Positions 19,097 to 28,278 of a stretch of DNA of 64,000 bases are shown in pieces. How positions within the stretch are numbered: the first letter of the stretch is position 1; each line of letters opens with the position of its first letter. The stretch is taken from contig CAYNOT010000008.1 in assembly GCA_964398945.1 (NCBI GenBank), positions 62,001-126,000 of the forward strand. Reading direction: 5' to 3'. The notes below the pieces were generated by a model. It searched no databases, had not been told where the DNA came from, and saw only the letters and a program-made list of their open reading frames with translations. The position numbers and the translations under genes were made by a program. The stretch is from JBGTGG01 sp964398945 (GTDB lineage: Bacteria; Bacteroidota; Bacteroidia; Cytophagales; Cyclobacteriaceae).

Positions 19097-20449
19097 ATGG
19101 TTGCAGAAGAACACTACATATTTTCCCCCGGAGCAAAAAAGAATATATATATCCTTTTGGCAATAGGGGTAGTCTTGTTTATTGCAGGACTTATCATGGC
19201 GATGAGCGGAGGAGGCCACGAGGCTGAAGGCGGTCACAGTTCCATTGGGGTTTCAACAGCGTTGGTGGCAAGTGCCGACCAAGTTGCCGCTTCGGATGGC
19301 CATGCGGCTGCTGGCGAACACCACGGAAGTGCCCCCTGGCTGAAAAGATTATATACTACTTTGTGGGCAAACAACATTTATTTTGTTGGCCTTGGCCTTA
19401 TCGGTTTGTTCTTTGTGGCCATTCAATATGCCGCTGCTGCGGGATGGTCAGCGGGCATTGTTCGGATTCCGCTTGCCATGGGGCAATGGATCCCAATTGC
19501 GGGTATTCTTACCTTGGTATTATGGTTTGTTGTGAAAGCAGATGTTTTCCACTGGACACACCACGATTTATACGAAGCCGGTAGCGCAGGGTATGATGAA
19601 ATTATTGATGGCAAAGCACCATTTTTCTTCTGGCCGGGTCCGGCAGGAGGATTTCCTGTTTTCTTTATTTTAAGGATGGTAATTTTCTTTGGCCTTTGGT
19701 ATTATTTCTTTACCAGGATCAAAAAGAATATGCTTGCGGAAGACCTGGATGCTTCAACGGGCTATTGGTTTAAGAACCGGGGTATTTCAGCATGGTTCCT
19801 TGTATTCTTCGGGGCTAGTTCTTCCATCGCAGCGTGGGATTGGGTAATGAGCATCGACACACACTGGTTTAGTACCATGTTTGGTTGGTATGTATTTGCC
19901 AGTTGGTGGGTAACGGGCCTTGCTGTGATTACTTTACTTGTAGCGTATTTGAAAGATGCTGGGTATCTGAAAATAGTAAACGCAAACCACCTGCATGATT
20001 TAGGTAAATTTGTGTTTGCATTCTCTATTTTCTGGACGTACATCTGGTTTAGTCAATTCCTTTTGATTTATTACGCAAACATTCCTGAGGAAACGGTTTA
20101 CTTTATTCAACGGATGAGCACAAGCCAATATAGTTGGATATTTTACCTCAATCTGATATTAAACTTTGTGTTGCCTTTCTTGTTGTTCATGACACGCGAC
20201 TCAAAGCGTCAGCTAAGTATGCTGAAAGTGGTTTGTCCGATTGTTGTGGTTGGTCACTGGTTTGACTTCTATAACATGGTAACACCGGGTGTAATGAAAT
20301 TTGATGGAAGTTTTGGATTATTGGAGATAGGGGTGGGATGCATCTTTTTTGCAGCCTTCTTATTTGTTACGCTGACGAGTTTGTCAAAGATGCCACTGGT
20401 TGGGCGTAACCATCCATTATTAGGGGAAAGTCTACATCACCATATTTAA
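19097..20449 (+). CDS. actF: Alternative complex III NrfD-like membrane subunit ActF
   Basis: This 450-aa polytopic protein, with about ten helices, is the second NrfD-like ACIII subunit. It is recognised by FVGLGLIGLFFVAIQYAA, MSIDTHWFSTMFGWYVFAS and FWTYIWFSQFLLIYYANIP. The N-terminal periplasmic or loop part is rich in His, Ala and Glu. It pairs with ActC in the membrane. It is followed 12 bp later by coxB, so the complex III and oxidase genes are one transcription unit, as expected for an ACIII-oxidase supercomplex. Confidence 0.94.
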   Translation: MVAEEHYIFSPGAKKNIYILLAIGVVLFIAGLIMAMSGGGHEAEGGHSSIGVSTALVASADQVAASDGHAAAGEHHGSAPWLKRLYTTLWANNIYFVGLGLIGLFFVAIQYAAAAGWSAGIVRIPLAMGQWIPIAGILTLVLWFVVKADVFHWTHHDLYEAGSAGYDEIIDGKAPFFFWPGPAGGFPVFFILRMVIFFGLWYYFFTRIKKNMLAEDLDASTGYWFKNRGISAWFLVFFGASSSIAAWDWVMSIDTHWFSTMFGWYVFASWWVTGLAVITLLVAYLKDAGYLKIVNANHLHDLGKFVFAFSIFWTYIWFSQFLLIYYANIPEETVYFIQRMSTSQYSWIFYLNLILNFVLPFLLFMTRDSKRQLSMLKVVCPIVVVGHWFDFYNMVTPGVMKFDGSFGLLEIGVGCIFFAAFLFVTLTSLSKMPLVGRNHPLLGESLHHHI

Positions 20450-20461
20450 TAGATACGCATT

Positions 20462-21550
20462 ATGATGAGTTTGATTATTGGTCTGGGTGTTTTTCTGCTG
20501 CTGGGAATTTTATATATGATCTTCCGGCTGAGCACCTTGGTGAGTATTGCCAAAGAAAAAAAGGATGATCTTGATGGAAGAAGCAACAGCATCAATGCTG
20601 CTTTGTTCATTGTTTTTATGGTGGTGAGCTTTGTGGCTTTCTTCTGGTATTCCTATGCACATTTTGATGAGTACACGTTGCCCATCGCCTCTGAACATGG
20701 TTTGGTGACTGACAAATTGTTTTGGATTACCATGGCGATTACCGTTATCGCATTTACCATTATCAGTATTGTAATGTTTGTTTTCATTTATCAATACCGG
20801 TACAAAGAAGGCAGAAAGGCCACGTTCTTTCCTGACAACCATTATCTTGAACTTACCTGGACGGTAGTGCCGGCCATCGTTTTGGCGTTGTTGATTTTCA
20901 CCGGTTTAAATGCGTGGAACGATATTACCGGGGAAGCCTCAGAAGATGCGGAAGTAATTGAAATCATAGGCCAGCAGTTTGCATGGACCACCCGCTACCC
21001 GGGAGCTGATAAGACCCTTGGAAATTATAATTTCCGATTGATCGATCCGGTAAACGAATTTGGCCTTGATTTGTCAGATAAAAATTCATTTGATGATTTT
21101 AAATCACTGGAACTCCATATCCCGAAAGGAAAAGAAGTATTGCTGAAGATTCGTGCAAAGGATGTTTTGCACAGTGTTTTCTTACCACACTTTCGTGTGA
21201 AAATGGATGCTGTACCGGGAATGCCAACACAATTTAAGTTCACCGCAACTAAAACCACTGAGGAAATGCGGGCGGAGCTAGGCAATCCTAATTTCAATTA
21301 TGAATTGGCATGTACAGAAATCTGTGGACGCGGCCACTTTTCTATGCGAATGTTGGTCATAGTGGATGATGAAGAAACATACAAGAAATGGAAACTTTCC
21401 CAGGAGGCATGGTTAAAACAAAATCCGGATGAGTTGAAGAAAGTGCCGGAAGGAATGAAAGAAGCAGCGATGATAAAAGCTGGTTTGCAAGAGGAAGGAG
21501 CGTTGGTTGCACAACCGACCAGTTCACAAACATTAGTGGGTTCAAATTAA
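20462..21550 (+). CDS. coxB: Cytochrome c oxidase subunit II
   Basis: This 362-aa subunit has N-terminal membrane helices, one more than the usual two (about 2-20, 45-63, 80-105, 130-150), and a periplasmic cupredoxin domain. The CuA ligands are visible: DVLHSVFLPHFRVKMDAVPG and CTEICGRGHFSM (about 282-293). It accepts electrons from the cytochrome c or ACIII side and passes them to subunit I. There is no fused cytochrome c domain, consistent with direct delivery from ACIII hemes. Confidence 0.95.
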   Translation: MMSLIIGLGVFLLLGILYMIFRLSTLVSIAKEKKDDLDGRSNSINAALFIVFMVVSFVAFFWYSYAHFDEYTLPIASEHGLVTDKLFWITMAITVIAFTIISIVMFVFIYQYRYKEGRKATFFPDNHYLELTWTVVPAIVLALLIFTGLNAWNDITGEASEDAEVIEIIGQQFAWTTRYPGADKTLGNYNFRLIDPVNEFGLDLSDKNSFDDFKSLELHIPKGKEVLLKIRAKDVLHSVFLPHFRVKMDAVPGMPTQFKFTATKTTEEMRAELGNPNFNYELACTEICGRGHFSMRMLVIVDDEETYKKWKLSQEAWLKQNPDELKKVPEGMKEAAMIKAGLQEEGALVAQPTSSQTLVGSN

Positions 21551-21563
21551 GAAAGTAAGGATA

Positions 21564-23438
21564 ATGGCAAATACAGATATGCATTCAAACGGTCATGATG
21601 ATCACGGACACGATGAACATCATGAAGGCAATTTCTGGACGGATTATATTTTCAGTCAGGATCACAAGGTAATTGCGAAGCAATTTTTAATTACCGGTAT
21701 TATCTGGGCGTTGATTGGAGGAACACTGTCGGTGATTTTCCGCCTTCAACTTGGTTTTCCGGAGATGTCAATGGAATGGTTAAAACCATTGTTGGGTGGT
21801 TGGATTACCCCGGAAGGAAAAATTGATCCCGAGTTCTACCTTGCCATGGTTACGATGCACGGAACGATCATGGTATTCTTTGTATTGACTGCCGGACTTA
21901 GTGGAACATTCAGTAACTTTTTAATTCCCTTGCAAATAGGAGCCCGTGATATGGCTTCCGGTTTCATGAATATGTTATCGTACTGGTTCTTTTTCCTGTC
22001 CAGTGTGGTAATGTTTATCTCCATCTTTATTTCAACTGGCCCCGCCAGCGGTGGTTGGACAATCTATCCACCATTAAGTGCCTTGCCACAAGCGATGAGC
22101 GGTTCCGGTATGGGCATGACACTGTGGTTGGTAGCAATGGCATTGTTCATTGTGAGCACATTGTTGGGGGGTATCAACTACATCACCACGATCATCAATA
22201 TGCGTACGCAAGGCATGTCGTTTACCCGCATGCCTTTAACGATTTGGGCATTCTTCTTTACTGCGATTATTGGATTGTTATCCTTTCCGGTACTATTTGC
22301 GGCTGCATTATTATTGATTTTCGACAGAAGTTTCGGTACAAGTTTTTACTTGTCTGATATCTATATTGCAGGTGAAGCGTTGGCGCACTCCGGTGGTAGC
22401 CCCGTTTTGTTCCAGCATTTATTTTGGTTCTTAGGACACCCGGAAGTGTATATCGTAATCCTTCCTTCACTGGGTATCACTTCGGAAATTATTGCAACCA
22501 ATTCGCGCAAGCCGATTTTCGGTTACAAAGCAATGATTGGTTCGATGTTGTTCATTGCAATTTTGTCTTTCATTGTGTGGGCGCACCACATGTTTGTAAC
22601 GGGAATGAACCCATTCCTCGGATCAATCTTTATGTTGCTCACCCTGATCATTGCGGTTCCATCGGCTGTAAAAATATTTAACTACGTAACCACTTTATGG
22701 AAAGGAAATATCCGGTTTACACCGGGGATGCTTTTCTCTATCGGATTGGTTTCGTTTTTCTTAACAGGTGGTATTACTGGTATTTTCCTCGGTAACTCAG
22801 CGATTGACATTCAGTTGCACGATACCTACTTTGTTGTTGCACACTTTCACCTGGTAATGGGTAGCGCGGCATTCTTTGGAATGTTGGCGGGCGTGTACCA
22901 CTGGTTCCCAAAAATGTTTGGCCGCATGATGGACAACAAGTTAGGGTACATCCACTTCTGGTTTACGTTTGTTGGTGTTTACCTCGTGTTTTTCCCAATG
23001 CACTACATCGGTATCGCAGGATTCCCAAGAAGGTATTATTCATTTACCAACTTCGAAACCTTTAGTGGCTTCACAGATCTGAATGCGCTGGTAAGTATTG
23101 CCGCAATCCTCACATTGGTGGCGCAGTTTATTTTCTTGTTCAACTTCTTTTATAGCATTTTCCGTGGTCGCAAAGCACCGTTGAACCCTTGGAACTCTAC
23201 TACGCTTGAGTGGACAACCCCTGTTAATCCAGGACACGGTAACTGGCCGGGAGAGATACCATCTGTGTACCGCTGGCCATACGATTATAGTAAACCAGGC
23301 GCACAGGAAGATTTTATTCCACAGACTGTTCCGTATTCAGAAACACCTGAATCCAATTTGCCACATGAAAATGAGTTGATCAAATTGGAAGGTGATTTGA
23401 ATGATGGTGCCATTGTAGTGGATAAGCCGAGTCATTAA
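21564..23438 (+). CDS. coxA: Cytochrome c oxidase subunit I
   Basis: This 624-aa catalytic subunit of an A-family heme-copper oxidase has the HPEVY box (FLGHPEVYIVILPSLG, about 287) with the His-Tyr crosslink residues, WAHHMF for CuB, and HDTYFVVAHFHLVMG (about 418) with heme ligands. It reduces oxygen to water with proton pumping. The N-terminus is His/Asp rich (HSNGHDDHGHDEHHEG), possibly binding metal. It ends just before a hairpin that precedes ctaA. Confidence 0.97.
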   Translation: MANTDMHSNGHDDHGHDEHHEGNFWTDYIFSQDHKVIAKQFLITGIIWALIGGTLSVIFRLQLGFPEMSMEWLKPLLGGWITPEGKIDPEFYLAMVTMHGTIMVFFVLTAGLSGTFSNFLIPLQIGARDMASGFMNMLSYWFFFLSSVVMFISIFISTGPASGGWTIYPPLSALPQAMSGSGMGMTLWLVAMALFIVSTLLGGINYITTIINMRTQGMSFTRMPLTIWAFFFTAIIGLLSFPVLFAAALLLIFDRSFGTSFYLSDIYIAGEALAHSGGSPVLFQHLFWFLGHPEVYIVILPSLGITSEIIATNSRKPIFGYKAMIGSMLFIAILSFIVWAHHMFVTGMNPFLGSIFMLLTLIIAVPSAVKIFNYVTTLWKGNIRFTPGMLFSIGLVSFFLTGGITGIFLGNSAIDIQLHDTYFVVAHFHLVMGSAAFFGMLAGVYHWFPKMFGRMMDNKLGYIHFWFTFVGVYLVFFPMHYIGIAGFPRRYYSFTNFETFSGFTDLNALVSIAAILTLVAQFIFLFNFFYSIFRGRKAPLNPWNSTTLEWTTPVNPGHGNWPGEIPSVYRWPYDYSKPGAQEDFIPQTVPYSETPESNLPHENELIKLEGDLNDGAIVVDKPSH

Positions 23439-23448
23439 AATTTTAAAT

Positions 23449-23502
23449 TGTCAAGCTGGTGTTTGTTGAAGGTGATTCACATCCATTGGCTTGACATTTT
23501 TT
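23449..23502 (+). terminator. Hairpin with T-tract directly before ctaA
   Basis: TGTCAAGC (23449-23456) pairs with GCTTGACA (23489-23496) across a 32-nt loop and is followed by six T residues that touch the ctaA ATG at 23503. It could partly terminate the long act-cox transcript or fold over the ctaA start. Confidence 0.5.
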
Positions 23503-24501
23503 ATGTCCTTTAAAAAACTTTGCCGCAGCACCGTGATAGCCGTATACCTGCTCATTTTAGTAGGGGGTGTGGTGCGTAGTTCGGGTTCGGGAATGGGCTG
23601 TCCGGATTGGCCCAAGTGTTTCGGGCAATGGATACCGCCCACATCAATCGAGCAACTTCCTGAAAATTATAAAGAAATCAGCCTGGCCCATCGCGAAAAA
23701 AAGAATGCGCGATTTGTAAACTACCTCACAGCATTGGGTTTTGAAGCAACCGCCACAAAGATTATGGAAGATCCGGCTGTTAAACAGGAAGAGGATTTCA
23801 ATCCTGTTAAAACATGGATAGAATATTTTAACAGGGTTGTAGGTGTTGTGATCGGTTTTATGATTTTCGCAGTGTTTATTTCCTCATTGAAGTTTTGGAA
23901 AGAAAAAAAGTCAATAACATTGATTGCTTTGCTGGCGTTTGTGTTGGTTGGTTTTGAGGGGTGGATTGGTTCAGTGGTAGTGTCCACAAATTTAACGCCC
24001 TGGGTAATTACGGTGCACATGTTTTTGGCATTGGTCATTGTTGCATTGTTGATTTACCTGATGATGTATTCCGAAAGTATGGTGCGGATTTATTCACCTG
24101 CCATTTTTTGGTTAACCATAGTATCCGGAATAGTATTGCTAATTCAGATATTGCTGGGCACACAGGTACGCGAAGCGATCGATGTAGTAAGCAATTCTTT
24201 TCCCCGGAACAGTTGGGTTGCCAACCTGGGAGCAGAGTTTTTGATCCACCGGTCCTTCTCCTGGATTGTATTTGGTGTAAATGCAGCCTTGTTTTGGATG
24301 ATGTATAAAACAACCGTATTTAAACCTTTTTCGCTACCCTTAATACTGTTAATTTTGGGCACCGTTTTATCAGGGGTCGGGATGGCCTATGCTGGTGTTC
24401 CCGCAGTACTGCAACCTATACATTTAGTATTGGCGACAGTAACCTTCGGTATTCTGTTTATAATTTTTTTAAGGGTAGGAATCAAAATTAAAACACACTA
24501 G
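23503..24501 (+). CDS. ctaA: Heme A synthase (COX15/CtaA)
   Basis: This 332-aa membrane enzyme oxidises the C8 methyl of heme O to the formyl group of heme A for the oxidase. Eight hydrophobic helices are visible. Family motifs are VVRSSGSGMGCPDWPKCFG at the N-terminus, NRVVGVVIGF, VTVHMFLAL-type ITVHMFLALVIVALL, HRSFSWIVFG and HLVLATVTFGI. I choose the ATG at 23503 (MSFKKLCRST) over an upstream TTG at 23491, which lies inside the hairpin arm. The next gene starts 8 bp after its stop. Confidence 0.92.
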   Translation: MSFKKLCRSTVIAVYLLILVGGVVRSSGSGMGCPDWPKCFGQWIPPTSIEQLPENYKEISLAHREKKNARFVNYLTALGFEATATKIMEDPAVKQEEDFNPVKTWIEYFNRVVGVVIGFMIFAVFISSLKFWKEKKSITLIALLAFVLVGFEGWIGSVVVSTNLTPWVITVHMFLALVIVALLIYLMMYSESMVRIYSPAIFWLTIVSGIVLLIQILLGTQVREAIDVVSNSFPRNSWVANLGAEFLIHRSFSWIVFGVNAALFWMMYKTTVFKPFSLPLILLILGTVLSGVGMAYAGVPAVLQPIHLVLATVTFGILFIIFLRVGIKIKTH

Positions 24502-24508
24502 TCAGCAA

Positions 24509-25405
24509 ATGATCGCAGGCCAACCACAAGCAATAACCGGATTTTCATTTCTGTCGCAGAAGGCAAAAGCCTATTGGGAGTTGTTGAAATTCCGGCTTTC
24601 TTTTTTGGTGGCGTTTTCCTGTGCATTTGGATTTGTATTGGCAGCACCAGTGGTGGATTATTGGAAATTATTAATGGTTTTTTTAGGCGGCTTTCTTTTA
24701 TCGGGAGCATCGATTGCCATCAACCAGATTATTGAAAAAGACTTAGACAAATTAATGACCCGGACGATGAACCGTCCATTGCCTACCGGAAGGCTTTCTG
24801 TTATTGAAGCATTCGGGTTTTCAATAGTTTGTTTTATGGGCAGCATGGCATTGTTGATCACGTTTACAAACCCGTTGACCGTTGTTCTTTCATTGGTATC
24901 CATGATCCTTTATAGTTTTGTTTATACTCCTTTAAAAAGGGTTGGATCAATTGCTGTTTTTGTTGGCGCCATTCCGGGTGCTTTACCGCCCTTATTAGGA
25001 TGGGTGGCAGCAACCGGTGTGATATCACATGAAGCCTTGATTATTTTTGGGATTCAATTTATCTGGCAGTTCCCACACTTTTGGGCTATTGCCTGGGTAG
25101 CGGATGAAGATTATAAAAAGGCAGGGTTTAAGTTATTGCCGTATGGCGGAAAGAAGGATTTGAATACAGCAATTCAAATTATGATCTATACGTTGTTTCT
25201 TTTACCGCTGGGTTTATTGCCTGCGAAGTTCGGGATTACCGGAATCAATTCAGCGATCATTGCCACCGTATGTGGTGTGTTGTTTTTAGCACAAACATTT
25301 TCATTATTGAAAACCGGAAGCCGGCAATCTGCCTTGCGGATTATGTTTGGTTCCTTTTTGTATTTGCCGATTGTTCAGATTGCATATTTGTGGGATAAAG
25401 TTTAG
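24509..25405 (+). CDS. ctaB: Protoheme IX farnesyltransferase
   Basis: This 298-aa UbiA-superfamily prenyltransferase makes heme O from protoheme, the step before CtaA. The first Asp-rich motif is NQIIEKDLDKLMTRTMNRPL (about 72-91) and the second is VADEDYKKAGFKLLP (about 195-209). Nine membrane helices are visible. The gene end and the ATG of the next gene (25410) are 4 bp apart. Its location between ctaA and the subunit III genes keeps heme supply with the oxidase. Confidence 0.95.
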   Translation: MIAGQPQAITGFSFLSQKAKAYWELLKFRLSFLVAFSCAFGFVLAAPVVDYWKLLMVFLGGFLLSGASIAINQIIEKDLDKLMTRTMNRPLPTGRLSVIEAFGFSIVCFMGSMALLITFTNPLTVVLSLVSMILYSFVYTPLKRVGSIAVFVGAIPGALPPLLGWVAATGVISHEALIIFGIQFIWQFPHFWAIAWVADEDYKKAGFKLLPYGGKKDLNTAIQIMIYTLFLLPLGLLPAKFGITGINSAIIATVCGVLFLAQTFSLLKTGSRQSALRIMFGSFLYLPIVQIAYLWDKV

Positions 25406-25409
25406 GGAG

Positions 25410-25994
25410 ATGGCAGCAGAAATAAGAATTGTAGAAGAAGCGAAAAGGCCGTTGGCCATGAACCCAAAGAAATTTGCACTTTGGTTGTTTATGGTTAGCG
25501 TATTGATGGTATTTGCCGGGTTAACCAGTGCGTATTTGGTAAGAAGGGGTGAGGGCGATTGGTTTTTATTTGAATTGCCTCAACTTTTTTGGATTACCTC
25601 AGGGTTGATTCTTGCAAGCAGTATTTCCATGGTGTATGCACTGTGGTCTGCTAAAAAAGACAATTTAGAAGGATTAAAAATAGGCATTGTAACCACCTTT
25701 GTATTGGGTGTTGGTTTTTTAATCGGACAATGGTATGCCTGGGCTGATTTGGTTGCGATTAACGCCCATTTCACAGGTGGCAATGTCTCCAGTTCTTTCA
25801 TTTATGTTTTGACCGGATTTCACGGCCTGCACATTGTGAGTGGGTTGGTTTTCCTTATTATTGTGATGGTATCAACCTTTACATTTAAAGTACATTCCAG
25901 GAACCTAAATCAGTTGCAAATGTGTGCAACCTATTGGCATTTTTTGGGAGTACTTTGGTTATATTTGTTCGTCTTTTTATTATTGAACCGATAA
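25410..25994 (+). CDS. Heme-copper oxidase subunit III, short form
   Basis: This 194-aa polytopic protein, with about five helices, belongs to the COX3/CyoC family. Segments are MNPKKFALWLFMVSVLMVFA, FIYVLTGFHGLHIVSG and CATYWHFLGVLWLYLFVFLL. I place the start at ATG 25410; a longer frame beginning at 25347 would overlap ctaB and lacks a sensible N-terminus. Another, longer subunit III follows, so this operon encodes two type III subunits, as is common in Bacteroidota oxidase clusters. Confidence 0.85.
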   Translation: MAAEIRIVEEAKRPLAMNPKKFALWLFMVSVLMVFAGLTSAYLVRRGEGDWFLFELPQLFWITSGLILASSISMVYALWSAKKDNLEGLKIGIVTTFVLGVGFLIGQWYAWADLVAINAHFTGGNVSSSFIYVLTGFHGLHIVSGLVFLIIVMVSTFTFKVHSRNLNQLQMCATYWHFLGVLWLYLFVFLLLNR

Positions 25995-26004
25995 TTGATT
26001 TCTA

Positions 26005-26748
26005 ATGGCAAGTACAGCAACAGCTTCTTCAGGTAAAAGTATTTGGGATGGCGGGGCATCACCGATGGGTGCCAGCTACGGCAAACTTATGATGTGGTTT
26101 TTTCTCCTATCGGATGCCTTTACATTTGCTACCCTTTTGATTACCTACGGGTTGGTGCGCGCTTCACACCTGGCGTATACCGGTACAGCCGAAGCATTTA
26201 CATTCTCACAAGAGTACTGGCCTATTCCTGAAAAAGTATTTGAAGCAGTTCCCTTTTTACATGGCGTGGAAGCCCCACTTGTTTTCGTGGGTATCATGAC
26301 GTTCATATTGATCATGAGTAGCGTGACCATGGTGTTAGCGGTTGAAGCCGGACATCGGATGGATCAAAAGGCGGTAGAGAAATGGATGCTGTGGACCATC
26401 CTTGGAGGATTGGCTTTCCTGGGATGTCAGGCGTGGGAGTGGTCACACTTTATTCATGGAACGGATGCTGGTGGAAAGTTATTGGATGGTTCTATCTTTT
26501 ATGGCGCAAACCTTCATACGAATCAATATGGCCCTCCGGATTTTGCGGCTTTCTTTTTCTTCATTACCGGCTTTCACGGATTCCACGTTTTTAGTGGGGT
26601 TGCTTTTAACTTCCTCATTTATGTAAATACAGTGAACGGTGTATATGCACGCAGAGGCCATTATGAAATGGTGGAGAAGGTTGGTCTCTATTGGCACTTC
26701 GTTGACCTTGTTTGGGTATTCGTATTTACTTTCTTCTACTTAGTATAA
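26005..26748 (+). CDS. Cytochrome c oxidase subunit III
   Basis: This 247-aa COX3-family subunit has six or seven helices. Recognisable pieces are KLMMWFFLLSDAFTFATLLI, FLGCQAWEWSHFI, FFFITGFHGFHVFSGVAFN and EKVGLYWHFVDLVWVFVFTF. The GFHGFHV and YWHFVDLVW boxes are diagnostic. It lies 10 bp after the shorter subunit III gene. The two probably form a heteromeric or alternative subunit III. Confidence 0.92.
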   Translation: MASTATASSGKSIWDGGASPMGASYGKLMMWFFLLSDAFTFATLLITYGLVRASHLAYTGTAEAFTFSQEYWPIPEKVFEAVPFLHGVEAPLVFVGIMTFILIMSSVTMVLAVEAGHRMDQKAVEKWMLWTILGGLAFLGCQAWEWSHFIHGTDAGGKLLDGSIFYGANLHTNQYGPPDFAAFFFFITGFHGFHVFSGVAFNFLIYVNTVNGVYARRGHYEMVEKVGLYWHFVDLVWVFVFTFFYLV

Positions 26749-26774
26749 AACATTAACTGAAAATTTTTCTGATT

Positions 26775-27107
26775 ATGGATCACGCTGAAGATACACCACA
26801 CGTAACCGTTCTTCCTCCTGACAGGGCAAAGATCAAGAAGCTCTGGACTGTTGCGTTAATTCTTGGAATTGTAACCGCGATTGAATTCGTGATTGCATTC
26901 ACCATAGGTGCTGGTGCTTTCAAGACTACATTGTTCGTAGTACTTACCATTGTGAAAGCTGCTTACATTGTTGGTGAATTTATGCACCTTCGCTATGAAG
27001 CTAAATTTTTAATGTGGTCAATTTTGATCCCCATGATTTTTGTGATCTGGATGTTGGTCGCCTTTATATACGAAGGACTGGCCATTGAAGCTGCTCGATT
27101 CTTTTAA
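26775..27107 (+). CDS. Cytochrome c oxidase subunit IV family protein
   Basis: This 110-aa protein has three transmembrane helices (about 23-43, 50-72, 79-100), matching the caa3-type COX4 family of Bacteroidota. Segments are LWTVALILGIVTAIEFVIAF, VKAAYIVGEFMHLRYE and FLMWSILIPMIFVIWML. It is a small accessory subunit at the end of the structural oxidase genes and is followed by a strong terminator. Confidence 0.88.
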   Translation: MDHAEDTPHVTVLPPDRAKIKKLWTVALILGIVTAIEFVIAFTIGAGAFKTTLFVVLTIVKAAYIVGEFMHLRYEAKFLMWSILIPMIFVIWMLVAFIYEGLAIEAARFF

Positions 27108-27132
27108 ATAAAATAAAATCAAAGACTCATCG

Positions 27133-27167
27133 AAAGGCTTAGGTTGAAAAACGTAAGCCTTTTTTAT
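27133..27167 (+). terminator. Intrinsic terminator after the oxidase genes
   Basis: AAGGCTTA and TAAGCCTT form an 8-bp stem with a 12-nt loop and a T-tract (27160-27165). The SCO-like gene starts 9 bp after it, so the assembly genes downstream may be expressed at a lower level or from readthrough. Confidence 0.85.
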
Positions 27168-27175
27168 TGTAAATA

Positions 27176-27655
27176 ATGAAAGTAGGGAAGGCATTGGTGA
27201 TTTTAACAGCGTTGGTTTTACCCATCGGTATTTTTTTGTTCCTCAAAATATTTGGGGAAAACAAATTTGAAGTGGCCCCCTTATTTCAAACAGAACTGCC
27301 GGAAGCTGCTTCCGGTTGCAGTACCATCACTACTCCGTATTTGATCCCGGGTGAAATAGTCGACCGGTATATCAAAACTGAAAACGAACTAAGCGTGATA
27401 GTTGTCGATTCAGAGGTATCTGTATTGTCGCGGATATTCGATCAATTCAGTGGTGATCCCGTCAAGGTAAAGCGAATAGAATCGTCAGAAACAATGGCCG
27501 GGCAGTCGCTAAAAGAGTGTGTGTTTTTATTATATGGTCTCTATGACATTGTCCTTTTTGATAAACAAGGTTTTATTCGTGGTCAATACTATTCGGGTGA
27601 CCGGGATGAAATCGATCGCCTCATTTTGGAACTATCCATCATCTTAAATAAATAG
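27176..27655 (+). CDS. SCO1/SenC-like protein lacking the copper-binding motif
   Basis: This 159-aa protein has one N-terminal membrane anchor (about 5-24). The C-terminal half resembles the end of SCO thioredoxin-fold copper chaperones (DIVLFDKQGFIRGQYYSG followed by EIDRLILELSIIL). The CxxxC copper site and partner His are missing; only scattered Cys residues occur (SGCST, KECVF). It is shorter than the usual 200 aa or more. Position just after the oxidase genes supports a role in oxidase assembly, but copper delivery by the normal chemistry looks impossible. Confidence 0.6.
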   Translation: MKVGKALVILTALVLPIGIFLFLKIFGENKFEVAPLFQTELPEAASGCSTITTPYLIPGEIVDRYIKTENELSVIVVDSEVSVLSRIFDQFSGDPVKVKRIESSETMAGQSLKECVFLLYGLYDIVLFDKQGFIRGQYYSGDRDEIDRLILELSIILNK

Positions 27656-27658
27656 TTT

Positions 27659-28174
27659 GTGGCCTCGGAAAAATCGTACAAGAAATTAATTGTTGTGGTG
27701 TCGATCCTGGTCCCGGTAGCGGTAGCCATATTGTTTGGGGTAAAGATTGAAGGGTATAATTTTTCATTCCTGCCACGCATCTATGCCGCTATCAACGGGT
27801 TCACAGCCCTGTTGTTGATAGTTGCACTGGTGGCTATCAGGAACAATAAGCGCTTCATCCACGAGCGCTTGATGAAAAGCAGCATGGGCCTTTCTGCCCT
27901 GTTTCTGGTGTTGTATATAGCCTACCACATGACCAGCGATTCGACCTCTTATGGGGGCGAAGGAATCATAAAAAATGTCTATTTTTTTATTCTGATTTCG
28001 CACATTTTATTGTCGATTGCTGTTGTTCCGCTAGTGCTTTTTACTTTTGAACGGGCAATTTCCGGTGATTTTGTACGGCACAAAGCTTTGGCGAAATTTG
28101 CCTTCCCGGTTTGGCTCTATGTCGCTATCACAGGGGTCATCGTGTATGTGATGATAAGCCCGTATTATACGTAG
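27659..28174 (+). CDS. DUF420 membrane protein
   Basis: This 171-aa protein has four or five helices and conserved His residues (KRFIHERLMKSSM, LYIAYHMTSDS, ISHILLSIAVVPLVL, FVRHKALAKFAFPVWLYVAITGVIVYV). This matches DUF420/CtaM-like proteins found in heme-copper oxidase clusters and linked to oxidase assembly in other phyla. Starts with GTG, 3 bp after the SCO-like gene. Its exact role is inferred from context. Confidence 0.85.
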   Translation: MASEKSYKKLIVVVSILVPVAVAILFGVKIEGYNFSFLPRIYAAINGFTALLLIVALVAIRNNKRFIHERLMKSSMGLSALFLVLYIAYHMTSDSTSYGGEGIIKNVYFFILISHILLSIAVVPLVLFTFERAISGDFVRHKALAKFAFPVWLYVAITGVIVYVMISPYYT

Positions 28175-28227
28175 TATGAAATCGCCATCAGCCAAGCAGA
28201 CCAACTGGTATGATAATAAGCCTGGTG

Positions 28228-28278
28228 ATTCGCCCGCTAAGGCGGGGCCCATTAAAAGACAATTATTAACAGATGAAA
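28228..28278 (+). repeat. Copy 2 of the two-part repeat ending at a start codon
   Basis: attcgcccgctaag (28228-28241) and aattattaacagatgaaa (28261-28278) repeat the lepB leader blocks. Here the first block includes a palindrome cccgc-taag-gcggg (28233-28246). The ATG in the repeat (28273) opens ATG AAA TGA, a two-codon frame overlapping the real ATG at 28278. Confidence 0.5.

Noticed and set aside
25347..25409. Longer start for the short subunit III gene
   Set aside because: It would overlap the end of ctaB and give a non-family N-terminus; ATG 25410 fits the family.
28176..28277. N-terminal extension of the CxxC protein
   Set aside because: The extra 34 codons are the dispersed repeat; the signal-like helix starts at 28278.
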